A stretch of DNA of 64,000 nucleotides from contig NZ_JASHKR010000022.1 of assembly GCF_030056815.1 (NCBI RefSeq), positions 1-64,000 of the forward strand. The letters run 5' to 3'. Position 1 is the first letter of the stretch. Every line of letters begins with the position of its first letter. The notes beneath the pieces were generated by a model. That model made no database searches. It was not told the origin of the DNA and saw nothing but the letters and a program-made list of their open reading frames with translations. This stretch comes from Rhodococcus sp. IEGM 1379. Its GTDB lineage: Bacteria > Actinomycetota > Actinomycetes > Mycobacteriales > Mycobacteriaceae. A program made the translations under genes and the position numbers. This document shows, one piece after another, positions 36,551-45,374 of this stretch.

Positions 36551-36588
36551 TTGCGTTACGCAACTAATTGTATAGTTGCGTTCTGCAA
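36551..36588 (+). promoter_or_regulatory. MarR-type operator pair over the marR-MFS promoter
   Basis: TTGCGTTACGCAA (36551-36563, perfect 6-1-6 palindrome) and TTGCGTTCTGCAA (36576-36588, imperfect) form two sites. Between them ACGCAACTA and TAGTTGCGT form a further inverted repeat. A promoter with TTGCTT (36547-36552), 18 bases, TATAGT (36571-36576) is covered by the sites, so autorepression is likely. Confidence 0.65.
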
Positions 36589-36620
36589 GTAGTTTTCTCG
36601 ATCACTCTCAGGGGTACGCG

Positions 36621-37127
36621 ATGTCTGTACAGCCCGAAACGGCTCAAGCACTTGTCGACACAGTTTTCTTGTTCGGCAGGTCGTTGCGGGCAGTGGTCAC
36701 GGTAAGCGCTGAAAATGTGTTGCCCCCGGCGCTCGTCAGCGTGTTGTTCATGCTGGCAGTGCGAGGGGAGTGCCGGCAGAACGAGTTGGCTGCGGACCTG
36801 TGTGTCAGTCAGTCATCGCTCAGCCGGCAGATGTCGGACCTTGTGGATGCCGGCTACGTCGAGAGAAGTCCCGACCCTTCGGACAAGCGGGCATTCCGCG
36901 TCCGAGTCTCGGAGGTGGGCCATGAGGTTCTCGAGGAAACGAAACTACGGCGTGCGGCGCGATTGCGCAGCATGCTCGAAGACTGGAGCCAGGAAGAGGC
37001 CGCGGCTGCATTGTCGTCGCTGCAGCGTCTCAACGAGACGTTCAGCGCCACGATCCATCGAGAGGCCTCACCTGCAATTCTGCGAACGGCATTGCCGATC
37101 GCAGGCGTAGAAACTATTGGGAGATAA
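36621..37127 (+). CDS. MarR-family transcriptional regulator
   Basis: 168-residue winged-helix regulator. The DNA-binding domain is QNELAADLCVSQSSLSRQMSDLVDAGYVERSPDPSDKRAFRVRVSEVG, i.e. helix-turn-helix plus a DxR wing (residues about 55-105). Flanking helices would form the dimer interface. ATG at 36621 is preceded by AGGGG. It is followed after four bases by a 14-helix MFS drug transporter, so it probably represses that operon through the sites at 36551-36588 and is released by the drug or aromatic substrate. Confidence 0.88.
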   Translation: MSVQPETAQALVDTVFLFGRSLRAVVTVSAENVLPPALVSVLFMLAVRGECRQNELAADLCVSQSSLSRQMSDLVDAGYVERSPDPSDKRAFRVRVSEVGHEVLEETKLRRAARLRSMLEDWSQEEAAAALSSLQRLNETFSATIHREASPAILRTALPIAGVETIGR

Positions 37128-37131
37128 GCAC

Positions 37132-38733
37132 ATGGCAGCCACAGTGGGAGAAACTCGGGCAAGTACCGGGAGCCGTGCGATGACGCACAGCGAAATCTTG
37201 AAAGTCTTGACCGGCCTCATCGCGGCGCTTTTCACAGCGCTGCTGAGCAGCACTATCGTGTCGACGGCGCTCCCGACCATCATCGGTGAACTGCACGGAA
37301 CGCAGACGCAATACGCCTGGATCATCACGGCGGCGCTGCTCGCAACGGCCGCGTCGACGCCCATCTGGGGAAAACTGTCGGACCTCTTCAACAAGAAGTT
37401 GCTGGTCCAGACCTCGATCGTGATCTTCGTGATCGGTTCCATGATTGCCGGCGCAGCGCACAACGTGCCGTTGCTTCTCGGTGCTCGCGTGATTCAGGGC
37501 ATCGGCATGGGCGGCCTGACTGCCCTCGTCGTGGCGATCATCGGCTCCATCATCCCGCCGCGTGATCGCGGTCGTTACTCCGGTTACATGGGCGCCGCTA
37601 TGGCTGTCTCGATGTCCGGTGGACCGGTTCTCGGCGGTGTCATCGTCGATACCGTCGGCTGGCGCTGGTGCTTCTACGTGTGTGTGCCGCTCGCTGTGAT
37701 CGCTCTGTTCCTCCTCCAACGCACGTTGCACATCGAGACTGTGAGGAAGGACAACGTTTCCATCGACTGGTTGGGTGCAACCTTGCTCACCGCCGGTGTC
37801 AGCGTTCTGCTGATCTGGGTTTCCTTTGCCGGTCAGGACGACTACTACGCGTGGTTCTCGATGGCGTCGCTGTACTTCGTTGCCGGCGGATTGGCTTTGC
37901 TCGCCCTGACGATGTTCGTGGAATCCAAGGTCAAGGATCCGATCCTGCCGATCAAGATCATCACTGAGCGCACTACCGCACTGGCGATCGTGGCATCGGT
38001 AGCAGTCGGTGTCGGCCTGTTCGGTGCCACGACATTCCTGACTCAGTACTTCCAGACAGCTCGCGGATTCGATCCCACCGCGGCCGGATTGCTCACCATC
38101 CCCATGGTGGCCGGCATGCTCGTCGGCTCGGTCGGCTCGGGACTTCTGATCACCAAGTTCGGTCAGTGGAAGCCTTTCGTCGTGGCCGGCGCAATCCTGC
38201 TGGTCATCGGTTTCGGTCTTCTCTCGACGATCGACCACGCGACAAACCTGTGGATCATCGGAATCTTCATGGCCGTCGTCGGTTTGGGAACTGGCATGTT
38301 GATGCAGAACATCGTCCTCGCGGTCCAGAACACGGTCAAGGCCGAAGATATCGGCGCGGCCAGCAGTATCGTTGCGTTCTTCCGTACCTTCGGCGGCGCG
38401 ATCGGTGTCTCGGTGCTGGGTTCGATCCTGGCATCGCGGGTCGGCACACTGACCAAGGAATCCGTGTCGGCACTGCCGCCCGAGCAGCAGATGGTTGCCG
38501 GAAAGAGCTTGGTGGACGGACTCGACCTTCACAACATGCCCGACTTCGTCGCGCAGATCGTTCGCTTCGCCTACGGTGACGCAACGGGCCGGATCTTCAT
38601 GGTCGCCGCAATTGTCGCCATCGTCACCCTGATCGCGGTTGTCTTCATTCCGAACCGCACCCTACGGACGACGATCGACATCGTGGAGCCTGAGGTGGAG
38701 GACGTCAACCTCGAAAAGAGTGCTTCACACTGA
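37132..38733 (+). CDS. MFS multidrug efflux transporter, DHA2 family (EmrB/QacA type)
   Basis: 533 residues with about 14 hydrophobic helices, typical for drug:H+ antiporter-2. Motif A-like GKLSDLFNKKLLVQ follows helix 2, and motif C-like AMAVSMSGGPVLGGVIVDTVGWRWCF marks helix 5. The end is acidic. ATG at 37132 is preceded by GGGAGA; the upstream TTG at 37117 overlaps marR and is unlikely. Its stop codon directly abuts that of the convergent SIMPL gene (TGATCA). Confidence 0.88.
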   Translation: MAATVGETRASTGSRAMTHSEILKVLTGLIAALFTALLSSTIVSTALPTIIGELHGTQTQYAWIITAALLATAASTPIWGKLSDLFNKKLLVQTSIVIFVIGSMIAGAAHNVPLLLGARVIQGIGMGGLTALVVAIIGSIIPPRDRGRYSGYMGAAMAVSMSGGPVLGGVIVDTVGWRWCFYVCVPLAVIALFLLQRTLHIETVRKDNVSIDWLGATLLTAGVSVLLIWVSFAGQDDYYAWFSMASLYFVAGGLALLALTMFVESKVKDPILPIKIITERTTALAIVASVAVGVGLFGATTFLTQYFQTARGFDPTAAGLLTIPMVAGMLVGSVGSGLLITKFGQWKPFVVAGAILLVIGFGLLSTIDHATNLWIIGIFMAVVGLGTGMLMQNIVLAVQNTVKAEDIGAASSIVAFFRTFGGAIGVSVLGSILASRVGTLTKESVSALPPEQQMVAGKSLVDGLDLHNMPDFVAQIVRFAYGDATGRIFMVAAIVAIVTLIAVVFIPNRTLRTTIDIVEPEVEDVNLEKSASH

Positions 38734-39402
38734 TCACGCCATAGACCATCGGACACGGACCGAGATCGTTTCTTCGATCTCACCGTGTTCGACGGCTATC
38801 GGAGCAGAAACCGCCCGGGCTGCGGAAACCAACCCACGGACCGGGCTCATCTGGTCGACGCCCTCGGTGATCTCGAGGACGTCGACCAGATTTTTCTGTG
38901 CCAGGTCCGCGAACTGTCGGGCCTTGGACAGCGCTGCAACCCAAGCTGATTCACGTGCACGTACAGTCAATTCTGTTCGGTCCTCGAGATCGAATTCCAG
39001 AGAATCCAACCGGATCGCGTCCCCGCCTGCGGCTACGCACGCGGTGATAACAGCAGCGGGGGAGTGAGCTGCGCCGGGTGTCAGATCGCGCAGTACGGCG
39101 CGAAATGATGTGGACGCCGTGAAACCGGTGGTCTCCTGTCGTCCGCCGTCAACCCACTGGGTCTGGGGGTGGACGCTCAATCCCGTGGTCACGAGATCGG
39201 GTCCGGCAACACTGTGTTCGTGCAAAGCCTCCGTCAGTGCGGCCGAATGACGCGCGAGGGCGTCAACGGCGTCGGCGACGGTGGGGTGTGTTTCCGAGAC
39301 GCCGATCGTCAGGCGTGCGATGTCGGGAGTCGCGGTGGCGCAGGCGCTTCCGGTGACTGTAACGGTCGTGGCGGCGTTGCCAATGGGTTCTGCGGTAACC
39401 AT
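38734..39402 (-). CDS. SIMPL domain (DUF541) protein
   Basis: 222-residue protein with a DUF541/SIMPL domain: TVTVTGSACATATPDIARLTIGVS, then ALHEHSVAGPDLVTTGLSVHPQTQW. Related proteins are outer-surface or cytoplasmic oligomers of unknown function. No signal peptide is seen here. ATG at 39402 is preceded by AGGAGA. It is located 10 bases after the glutaminase gene, so they probably form an operon. Confidence 0.85.
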   Translation of the reverse strand: MVTAEPIGNAATTVTVTGSACATATPDIARLTIGVSETHPTVADAVDALARHSAALTEALHEHSVAGPDLVTTGLSVHPQTQWVDGGRQETTGFTASTSFRAVLRDLTPGAAHSPAAVITACVAAGGDAIRLDSLEFDLEDRTELTVRARESAWVAALSKARQFADLAQKNLVDVLEITEGVDQMSPVRGLVSAARAVSAPIAVEHGEIEETISVRVRWSMA

Positions 39403-39412
39403 GAGTGTTCTC

Positions 39413-41266
39413 CTATCCGATGGGACCCGCAGCGATGACACTGCGCAAAGTCATGTCGAGCTGTTCATAGGCTCCGGCGGCCAGACGTTCGAGGAGAGCA
39501 AGTTTGAGTTCCGGTGCGTGCGCGGTCAGGGCGCCGTACTTCTCCGACGTCAGGACGGCAACCACGACGGTGGTGTCAGCGCGAATGTCGTTGAGGAACC
39601 GGGTGTCCAGGAACATCGTCATCTCGCCGAACGTCATGCCCGCGGACAATGTGGTGATGCGGTGCTCGATGTTCTGGCTGTCGGTGAACATGGTGCTGAC
39701 CTGGCCTTGCAGAATCAGATAGAACCCTGACGCCGGATCGCCGCGCCGGGCGATCATGTCGCCGCGGGCATAGGTCCGCCGTTCCAGCTGAGATACAAAG
39801 GCCGACAACTGATTCGAAGACAATGCGTCGAGCACGGGGTGGTCCTCGATCGTGACCGTCGACGGTTGACGTTGCTGCGGGCAATGCGCCGCGAGCAAAG
39901 TATCCTCGCACCACTGCAAGGCAGAGTCGAGGTCGGCGAACACGCGGCCACCGCGCTGGTCGGGGTCGATGCTCGAAGTCCGCTGTCCGAGAAGTCCTTT
40001 CGGATCCACGAGCGCAACCGCGCACCCTTGTTCGCCGAGTTGGGCCCGCAGCGCTGTGATCATGCGAATTGCGGCGATGCTGGCGTCGTCGACCCGCCGG
40101 ACGTCGATCACGACAACTTCGAGTCCCTCATCTGTGGAATGAACTCCAGGTCCTCCGTCCAGCGAACCGATTTCACGCACTGCGGACTCCGCGCCGGCGA
40201 ACAGGAGGTCGCCGTGCAGTTCGTACACTCTGCTCTGCTTGCCGACATCGTCGAGAACGGCCTGCTCGGTGGGTGTCCGGCGCATCCGTGACGGTGCATC
40301 GGTGACGTTGTAACGGGCGCGGATCGAGGACCTCGACGCGCGAGTCACATGCAGGAAGTGAAGTTCCAATTCCTTCGACAGTGCCCTCGTGGCGGCGACA
40401 CCGCGAACACTGTTTCCGTGTACGTCGAGTCTGGGGGAGTAGACGGCGATGCCGATCTGCCCGGGCAGTACGGCAAGCACTCCGCCGCCGACGCCACTCT
40501 TGGCCGGCAAACCCACTTCGACCAGCCATTTTCCGGCGCCGTCGTACATGCCGCACGTGGCCATGACGCTGAGGACCTGCTCGACTCCGATCGCCGTGAG
40601 GGCGCGCTCGTGTGTCACGGGGTTGACGCCGTTGTTGGCCATCGTCGCGGCCATCAAGCCGAGGTCGCGGCACGTCACGTCAATGGAGCATTGCCGAAAG
40701 TAGAGGTCGACGGCGTCGTCTGGGTTGCCGGAGATCACGTCGAACGAGCGAAGCATGTGGCCGATAGCGCGATTGCGGTGTCCGGTACGTGATTCGGATG
40801 TGTAGACCGACTCGTTGAAGGACAGTTCGCGTCCGGCATACCGTGAATATGCGCTGCGAATGCGTTCGAAGCGTGCGGCGGGATCTGCGCCCTCGACCAT
40901 CGATGCGGCGGTGATGGCGCCCGCGTTGATCATCGGGTTCCGGGGGCGCTCGGTCAACGGATCCAGGCTGATTTCGTTGAACGGCTCACCCGACGGTTCG
41001 ACGTCGATCTTGTCGGCGACAGCGTCCGGGCCGTGATCGGCGAGGGCCAAGGCGTAGGTGAACGGCTTGGAGATCGACTGGATTGTGAAGGGGAGTCCGG
41101 TATCTCCGATCTCGTACACGTAACCGTCGACGGTCGCGACGGCGATACCGAAAGAGTCGGGGGCGACGGAAGCAAGTTCGGGAATGTAATCGGCCAACGT
41201 GCCGGCGTCGAGTGCGCGGACGTCGTTGAATATTCGGGCTATCAGATCGTTGACCACGTTTCCCAT
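39413..41266 (-). CDS. glsA: glutaminase A fused to STAS and cNMP-binding-like domains
   Basis: 617 residues, about twice the size of a plain glutaminase. Residues 1 to about 310 are a serine-dependent beta-lactamase-related glutaminase (glutamine to glutamate and ammonia): S64-I-S-K67 is the catalytic SxxK, then INAGAI, and SGVGGGVLA near the end. A STAS domain follows (about 340-440, EVVVIDVRRVDDASIAAIRMI). A cyclic-nucleotide-binding-like domain ends the protein (about 470-600, FYLILQGQVSTMF, FGEMTMF). The phosphate-binding Arg of the cassette appears replaced (FGEMTMFLDTRFLND). ATG at 41266 has a TAGAGT-N6 leaderless promoter. The two extra domains suggest regulation of activity or assembly. 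Confidence 0.88.
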   Translation of the reverse strand: MGNVVNDLIARIFNDVRALDAGTLADYIPELASVAPDSFGIAVATVDGYVYEIGDTGLPFTIQSISKPFTYALALADHGPDAVADKIDVEPSGEPFNEISLDPLTERPRNPMINAGAITAASMVEGADPAARFERIRSAYSRYAGRELSFNESVYTSESRTGHRNRAIGHMLRSFDVISGNPDDAVDLYFRQCSIDVTCRDLGLMAATMANNGVNPVTHERALTAIGVEQVLSVMATCGMYDGAGKWLVEVGLPAKSGVGGGVLAVLPGQIGIAVYSPRLDVHGNSVRGVAATRALSKELELHFLHVTRASRSSIRARYNVTDAPSRMRRTPTEQAVLDDVGKQSRVYELHGDLLFAGAESAVREIGSLDGGPGVHSTDEGLEVVVIDVRRVDDASIAAIRMITALRAQLGEQGCAVALVDPKGLLGQRTSSIDPDQRGGRVFADLDSALQWCEDTLLAAHCPQQRQPSTVTIEDHPVLDALSSNQLSAFVSQLERRTYARGDMIARRGDPASGFYLILQGQVSTMFTDSQNIEHRITTLSAGMTFGEMTMFLDTRFLNDIRADTTVVVAVLTSEKYGALTAHAPELKLALLERLAAGAYEQLDMTLRSVIAAGPIG

Positions 41267-41272
41267 GGGTCG

Positions 41273-41278
41273 ACTCTA
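41273..41278 (-). promoter_or_regulatory. -10 element for leaderless glsA
   Basis: On the minus strand TAGAGT, six bases (CGACCC), then ATG at 41266. Confidence 0.55.
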
Positions 41279-41518
41279 GGCGGGTTCGACACTGATTTCG
41301 GGGATCAAAAGTATGTGCGTGAAACATCTGCAATCCGAATTGTCTGTGATTGCGCTCACGATAGACGGCCACAGTCGCCCTGTAACTCGAAGTCACATGT
41401 GAATCACGCGGAGTCCGCGTGTCGGTTCGACGCAACGCTCCGTAGACTGACAGCACTGTCGCACAGACAGTCGCGGCGCGCACCGGTGCAGCTGTGAAGC
41501 GCGGAGGGAGCGATCTCG

Positions 41519-43456
41519 TTGGGTGTTCTTGCCCGCATTCAGGGTCCTGACGATCTACGTCAGTTGAGTCACGCCGAGGTATCGGAGTTGGCCGACGAGA
41601 TTCGTGATTTCCTGGTGCAAAAGGTTGCGGCCACCGGTGGTCACCTCGGCCCCAACCTCGGAGTCGTCGAACTGACGATCGCGCTGCATCGTATTTTCGA
41701 TTCGCCGCAGGACCCGATCATCTTCGACACCGGGCATCAGGCGTATGTCCACAAGATCCTCACCGGTCGCAAAGATCAGTTCGACACCTTGCGCAAGCAG
41801 GGCGGACTGTCGGGTTACCCGTGCCGGGCCGAGAGTGAACACGACTGGGTCGAGTCCTCGCACGCGTCGGCCGCATTGTCATACGCCGACGGACTGGCCA
41901 AGGCCTTTGCGCTGACCGGCCAGAACCGCCACGTCGTTGCCGTCGTCGGCGACGGCGCGCTCACCGGCGGAATGTGTTGGGAAGCCCTCAACAACATTGC
42001 GGCCGGTAAAGACCGTTCCGTGGTGATCGTCGTCAACGACAACGGTCGCTCGTACGCGCCCACCATCGGTGGCCTCGCCGATCATCTCTCCGCGCTTCGC
42101 ACGGCTCCCAGCTACGAGCGCGTTCTCGACAACGGCCGCCGGATGGTCAAGAAGCTTCCGTGGGTCGGGCGCACCGCGTACTCCGTACTACACGGCATGA
42201 AGGCCGGTCTCAAGGACGCTGTCAGCCCGCAGGTCATGTTTACCGACCTCGGAATCAAATACCTCGGCCCTGTCGACGGACACGACGAGGTCGCGATGGA
42301 ATCCGCCCTGCGCCGCGCCAAGGCATACAGCGGTCCGGTGATCGTGCACGCGGTTACCCGTAAGGGCAACGGCTACGCGCACGCCGAGAACGACGTCGCA
42401 GATCAGATGCATGCCACCGGTGTCATCGACCCCGTCACCGGTCGCTCCGACAAGACCCCGGTGCTCGACTGGACGTCGGTCTTCTCTGACGAGTTGATCG
42501 CCCAAGCGTCGCGCCGCGAAGACATCGTGGCGATCACCGCGGCAATGGCCGGCCCGACCGGACTGGCTGCGTTTGCCGACAAGTTCCCGGATCGCATGTT
42601 CGACGTGGGCATCGCCGAGCAGCATGCGATGACCTCTGCCGCCGGCCTTGCGCTGGGCGGATTGCACCCCGTCGTCGCGATCTATGCAACGTTCCTCAAC
42701 CGCGCCTTCGATCAATTGCTGATGGATGTCGCGCTGCTCAAACAACCCGTCACGGTGGTTCTGGATCGCGCCGGTGTCACGGGCGTCGACGGTGCCAGCC
42801 ACAACGGAGTGTGGGATCTGTCGCTGCTCGGAATTATCCCCGGTATTCGCGTCGCCGCACCGCGTGACGCGGATACTCTCCGTGAGGAACTCGACGAGGC
42901 ACTACTTGTCGATGACGGCCCGACCGTCGTACGGTTCCCGAAGGGCGCTGTCCCCGAGGCGATTCCGGCGGTCAAGCGTCTCGACGGGATGGTTGACGTG
43001 CTGCGTGCCAGCGAGGGTGAGCGCGGCGACGTTCTTCTTGTCGCGGTGGGTCCGTTTGCAGCATTGGGACTCGAGATTGCCGAAGGCCTCGACAAGCAGG
43101 GCATTTCGGTCGCTGTCGTGGATCCGCGCTGGGTGTTGCCGGTGTCGGATGCGTTGGTGAAGTTGGCCGACAAGTACGCGCTTGTTGTCACTCTCGAAGA
43201 TGGTGGAGTGCACGGCGGAATCGGCTCGACGGTGTCTGCGGCCTTGCGAGCTGCGGGAGTTCACACGTCGTGCCGCGACATGGGTGTGCCGCAGCAGTTC
43301 CTCGATCATGCGTCGCGTGAGGCCATACACAAGGAACTGGGTCTGACGGCGCAGGATCTCTCACGCAAGATCACCGGTTGGGTTGCGGGCATGGGCGGTT
43401 CGGTTGTACAGGTTCAGGCCGACGCACCCACGCAGGGCGAAGTCGCACAGAGCTGA
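41519..43456 (+). CDS. dxs: 1-deoxy-D-xylulose-5-phosphate synthase
   Basis: 645-residue TPP enzyme, joining pyruvate and glyceraldehyde 3-phosphate in the first step of the MEP isoprenoid pathway. Features: [21 protein letters not shown] (residues about 40-60), the TPP motif [16 protein letters not shown] ending in [25 protein letters not shown] with the catalytic Glu in the pyrimidine domain, and a C-terminal transketolase domain. TTG at 41519 has GGAGGGAG upstream. A CACGCGGAGTCCGCGTG palindrome (41405-41421) lies in the 252-base region shared with divergent glsA. Ends at a strong terminator. Confidence 0.95.
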   Translation: MGVLARIQGPDDLRQLSHAEVSELADEIRDFLVQKVAATGGHLGPNLGVVELTIALHRIFDSPQDPIIFDTGHQAYVHKILTGRKDQFDTLRKQGGLSGYPCRAESEHDWVESSHASAALSYADGLAKAFALTGQNRHVVAVVGDGALTGGMCWEALNNIAAGKDRSVVIVVNDNGRSYAPTIGGLADHLSALRTAPSYERVLDNGRRMVKKLPWVGRTAYSVLHGMKAGLKDAVSPQVMFTDLGIKYLGPVDGHDEVAMESALRRAKAYSGPVIVHAVTRKGNGYAHAENDVADQMHATGVIDPVTGRSDKTPVLDWTSVFSDELIAQASRREDIVAITAAMAGPTGLAAFADKFPDRMFDVGIAEQHAMTSAAGLALGGLHPVVAIYATFLNRAFDQLLMDVALLKQPVTVVLDRAGVTGVDGASHNGVWDLSLLGIIPGIRVAAPRDADTLREELDEALLVDDGPTVVRFPKGAVPEAIPAVKRLDGMVDVLRASEGERGDVLLVAVGPFAALGLEIAEGLDKQGISVAVVDPRWVLPVSDALVKLADKYALVVTLEDGGVHGGIGSTVSAALRAAGVHTSCRDMGVPQQFLDHASREAIHKELGLTAQDLSRKITGWVAGMGGSVVQVQADAPTQGEVAQS

Positions 43457-43462
43457 TTGTGG

Positions 43463-43498
43463 TCGGGGTGCGCCCGGGAGTACCCGGACGCACCCCGA
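43463..43498. terminator. bidirectional terminator between dxs and the sugar porter gene
   Basis: 16-base arms (TCGGGGTGCG...) pair with one mismatch across a four-base loop, placed between convergent stop codons. Confidence 0.85.
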
Positions 43499-43501
43499 TT
43501 T

Positions 43502-44944
43502 CTACTGCACCGATTCGAGGGTGCTGCCCCGCGTTTCCTTCACGAATTTCAGCACCACGAACAGCGACAGCAATGCCATGACGGCATAGCCGCCGTACGT
43601 GATGGACAGGTTCCAGTCGGCCAGCGACGGGAAGGTCCACGAGACGAAGAAGTTGGCGACCCAGTTGGCAGCGGTGGCGATTCCGACTGCTGCGGCGCGG
43701 ACCCGATTGGGGAACATCTCGGAGATGAGGACCCAGACCACCGGTCCCCACGAGAGAGCGAAGAAGAAGACAAACGCGTTGGCGCCGATCAGTGCGATCG
43801 TCGCGTTGGCGCCGCTGAGGGTGGCGACGGATTCACCGAGCTCATTCTTGGTCACTGTTGCCGAATGGAAACAGATTGCTGCGGTCCCCAGTGAGATCGC
43901 CATGCCGGCAGAACCGACCAGCAACAACGGTTTACGTCCGACGCGGTCGATGACGGCGATGGCGACGAAGGTGCCGACTATGTTGACGAGCGCACTGACG
44001 ACGCTGATCAGGAGTGAGCGATCGGGGCCGAAGCCGACGGCCTGCCAGAGGGTGCTGGAGTAGTAGAAGATCACGTTGATGCCGACCAGTTGTTGCAGCG
44101 CTGCCAACGCGATACCGACCCAGACTAGCTTGGATACTCCGAGTGGCTTCGAAAAGAGCTCACGCACAGTAGTTTTCGCTTGTTTGAGCTTGAGGGAATC
44201 GCGAATTTCGTCCATTCGCGCGGTGACGGCGTCGTGATCGCCGCCTTCGAGGTCGGAGATGATCTTCCGGGCGCGGTCGTCGCTACCCTGCGCGACGAGG
44301 TAGCGGGGAGATTCGGGGATCGTCGTGGTCATGACGAGATAGAGCAAGGCTGGGACGGCCTCGAGCATCAGCATCCACTGCCACGCTTCGAGGCCCGCAA
44401 TTTGATTGCGAGCGCCACCCGCCGCTGCTTGGAGTGCGTAGTTCACCAACTGGGACACGGCAATTCCCAGCACAATTGCCAATTGGTACATGGACCCGAG
44501 GCGTCCGCGGATCGCTGCGGGTGAGATTTCGGCGATGTAGGCGGGCGCAATCACCGATGCAAAACCGACAGCGACGCCGCCGACAATGCGCCAGAAGGTG
44601 AGGTCGTAGACGCTGAACGGTATTGCTGATCCGACAGCGCCGACAACAAACAGGACGGCGGCGATCTGCATGACGCGGATCCGGCCGAGGCGATCAGCGA
44701 GTGACCCTGCCATCCAGGCGCCCATGGCAGCACCGAGAAGTGTCAGCGAGACGGTGAGGCCGGTCGCACCGGCACCGATGTCGTATTTGTCGCGGATCGC
44801 TCCGACAGCCCCGTTGATAACGGCTGTGTCGTAACCGAAGAGAAAACCGCCGAGCGCAGCAGCGCCGGCAAAGAGAACTGCATGTCCGACGTCGGCGCGT
44901 GTTACCCCGGTTCCGCCGCTGTCTGCCGTACCGCTGAATGCCAT
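43502..44944 (-). CDS. MFS sugar porter (sugar:H+ symporter)
   Basis: 480 residues, 12 helices, MFS sugar porter family. Landmarks are FLFGYDTAVINGAVGAI (helix 1), GSLADRLGRIRVM, ISPAAIRGRLGSMYQLAIVLG, PESPRYLVAQG after helix 6 and DRVGRKPLLLVGSAGM. It imports a monosaccharide or polyol with protons; the substrate is not readable. ATG at 44944 has GGGGG upstream. An 18-base direct tandem repeat and a CAGTG-N2-CACTG palindrome lie 38-80 bases upstream and may be regulator sites. Confidence 0.9.
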   Translation of the reverse strand: MAFSGTADSGGTGVTRADVGHAVLFAGAAALGGFLFGYDTAVINGAVGAIRDKYDIGAGATGLTVSLTLLGAAMGAWMAGSLADRLGRIRVMQIAAVLFVVGAVGSAIPFSVYDLTFWRIVGGVAVGFASVIAPAYIAEISPAAIRGRLGSMYQLAIVLGIAVSQLVNYALQAAAGGARNQIAGLEAWQWMLMLEAVPALLYLVMTTTIPESPRYLVAQGSDDRARKIISDLEGGDHDAVTARMDEIRDSLKLKQAKTTVRELFSKPLGVSKLVWVGIALAALQQLVGINVIFYYSSTLWQAVGFGPDRSLLISVVSALVNIVGTFVAIAVIDRVGRKPLLLVGSAGMAISLGTAAICFHSATVTKNELGESVATLSGANATIALIGANAFVFFFALSWGPVVWVLISEMFPNRVRAAAVGIATAANWVANFFVSWTFPSLADWNLSITYGGYAVMALLSLFVVLKFVKETRGSTLESVQ

Positions 44945-44981
44945 GCCTGCCCCCTTCGGGCCATGTGGGCGACGCTCTGAC

Positions 44982-45017
44982 GCGTCGATCCTTCAGTGAG
45001 CGTCGATCTTTCAGTGA
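44982..45017 (-). repeat. 18-bp tandem direct repeat upstream of the sugar porter
   Basis: GCGTCGATCCTTCAGTGA and GCGTCGATCTTTCAGTGA are adjacent (one mismatch), followed by ACACTG that makes CAGTGAACACTG (45012-45023). Located in the promoter region of the sugar porter gene. Confidence 0.7.
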
Positions 45018-45099
45018 ACACTGTGGACGCTACGCGCTGTGCGCCCGATTCGGCGGCTACTCGGATGTCGTTATCGAAGCTGAGTTGTTCACGGGCCGG

Positions 45100-45312
45100 T
45101 CAGGCCGACGCGATTCGTTCGGCCTTGGCAGCAAAATTGTCGAGGTTCTTGGCCATCATCTTTCGGGTCTCGCGCCACCTGGTTCCGACGGCGTAACCCT
45201 CGCCGGCGAGCCGTTCGATATGGGTGACGCCGGCGAGGGTGTCGACGGCACCGTCGAGGTCGGTGACAACCTTCCAGACGGCGCCGATCGGTGCGTTGAC
45301 ATGCTTGGTCAC
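45100..45312 (-). pseudogene. internally deleted SRPBCC/polyketide-cyclase-like gene
   Basis: The visible 70 codons begin like an actinobacterial SRPBCC protein (KHVNAPIGAVWKVVTDLDGA, then GVTHIERLAGEGYAVGTRWRETRKM). They jump, in frame, to what looks like the family's C-terminal helix (AKNLDNFAAKAERIA). About 75 middle residues, which form most of the hydrophobic cavity, are missing. The likely start is GTG 45312; a start further upstream in the same frame is possible. It follows the siderophore-binding gene by 62 bases. Confidence 0.6.
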
Positions 45313-45374
45313 TGAGACCGACAGTTCAGGCCTGTGCTGAGCATAGAACCGGGGACCGACAGTCGCAGTGGTCT

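Noticed and set aside
37114-38532. 472-codon frame antisense to the MFS efflux gene
   Set aside because: The sense strand encodes a complete 14-helix transporter. The antisense product is an artefact of GC-rich codon usage.
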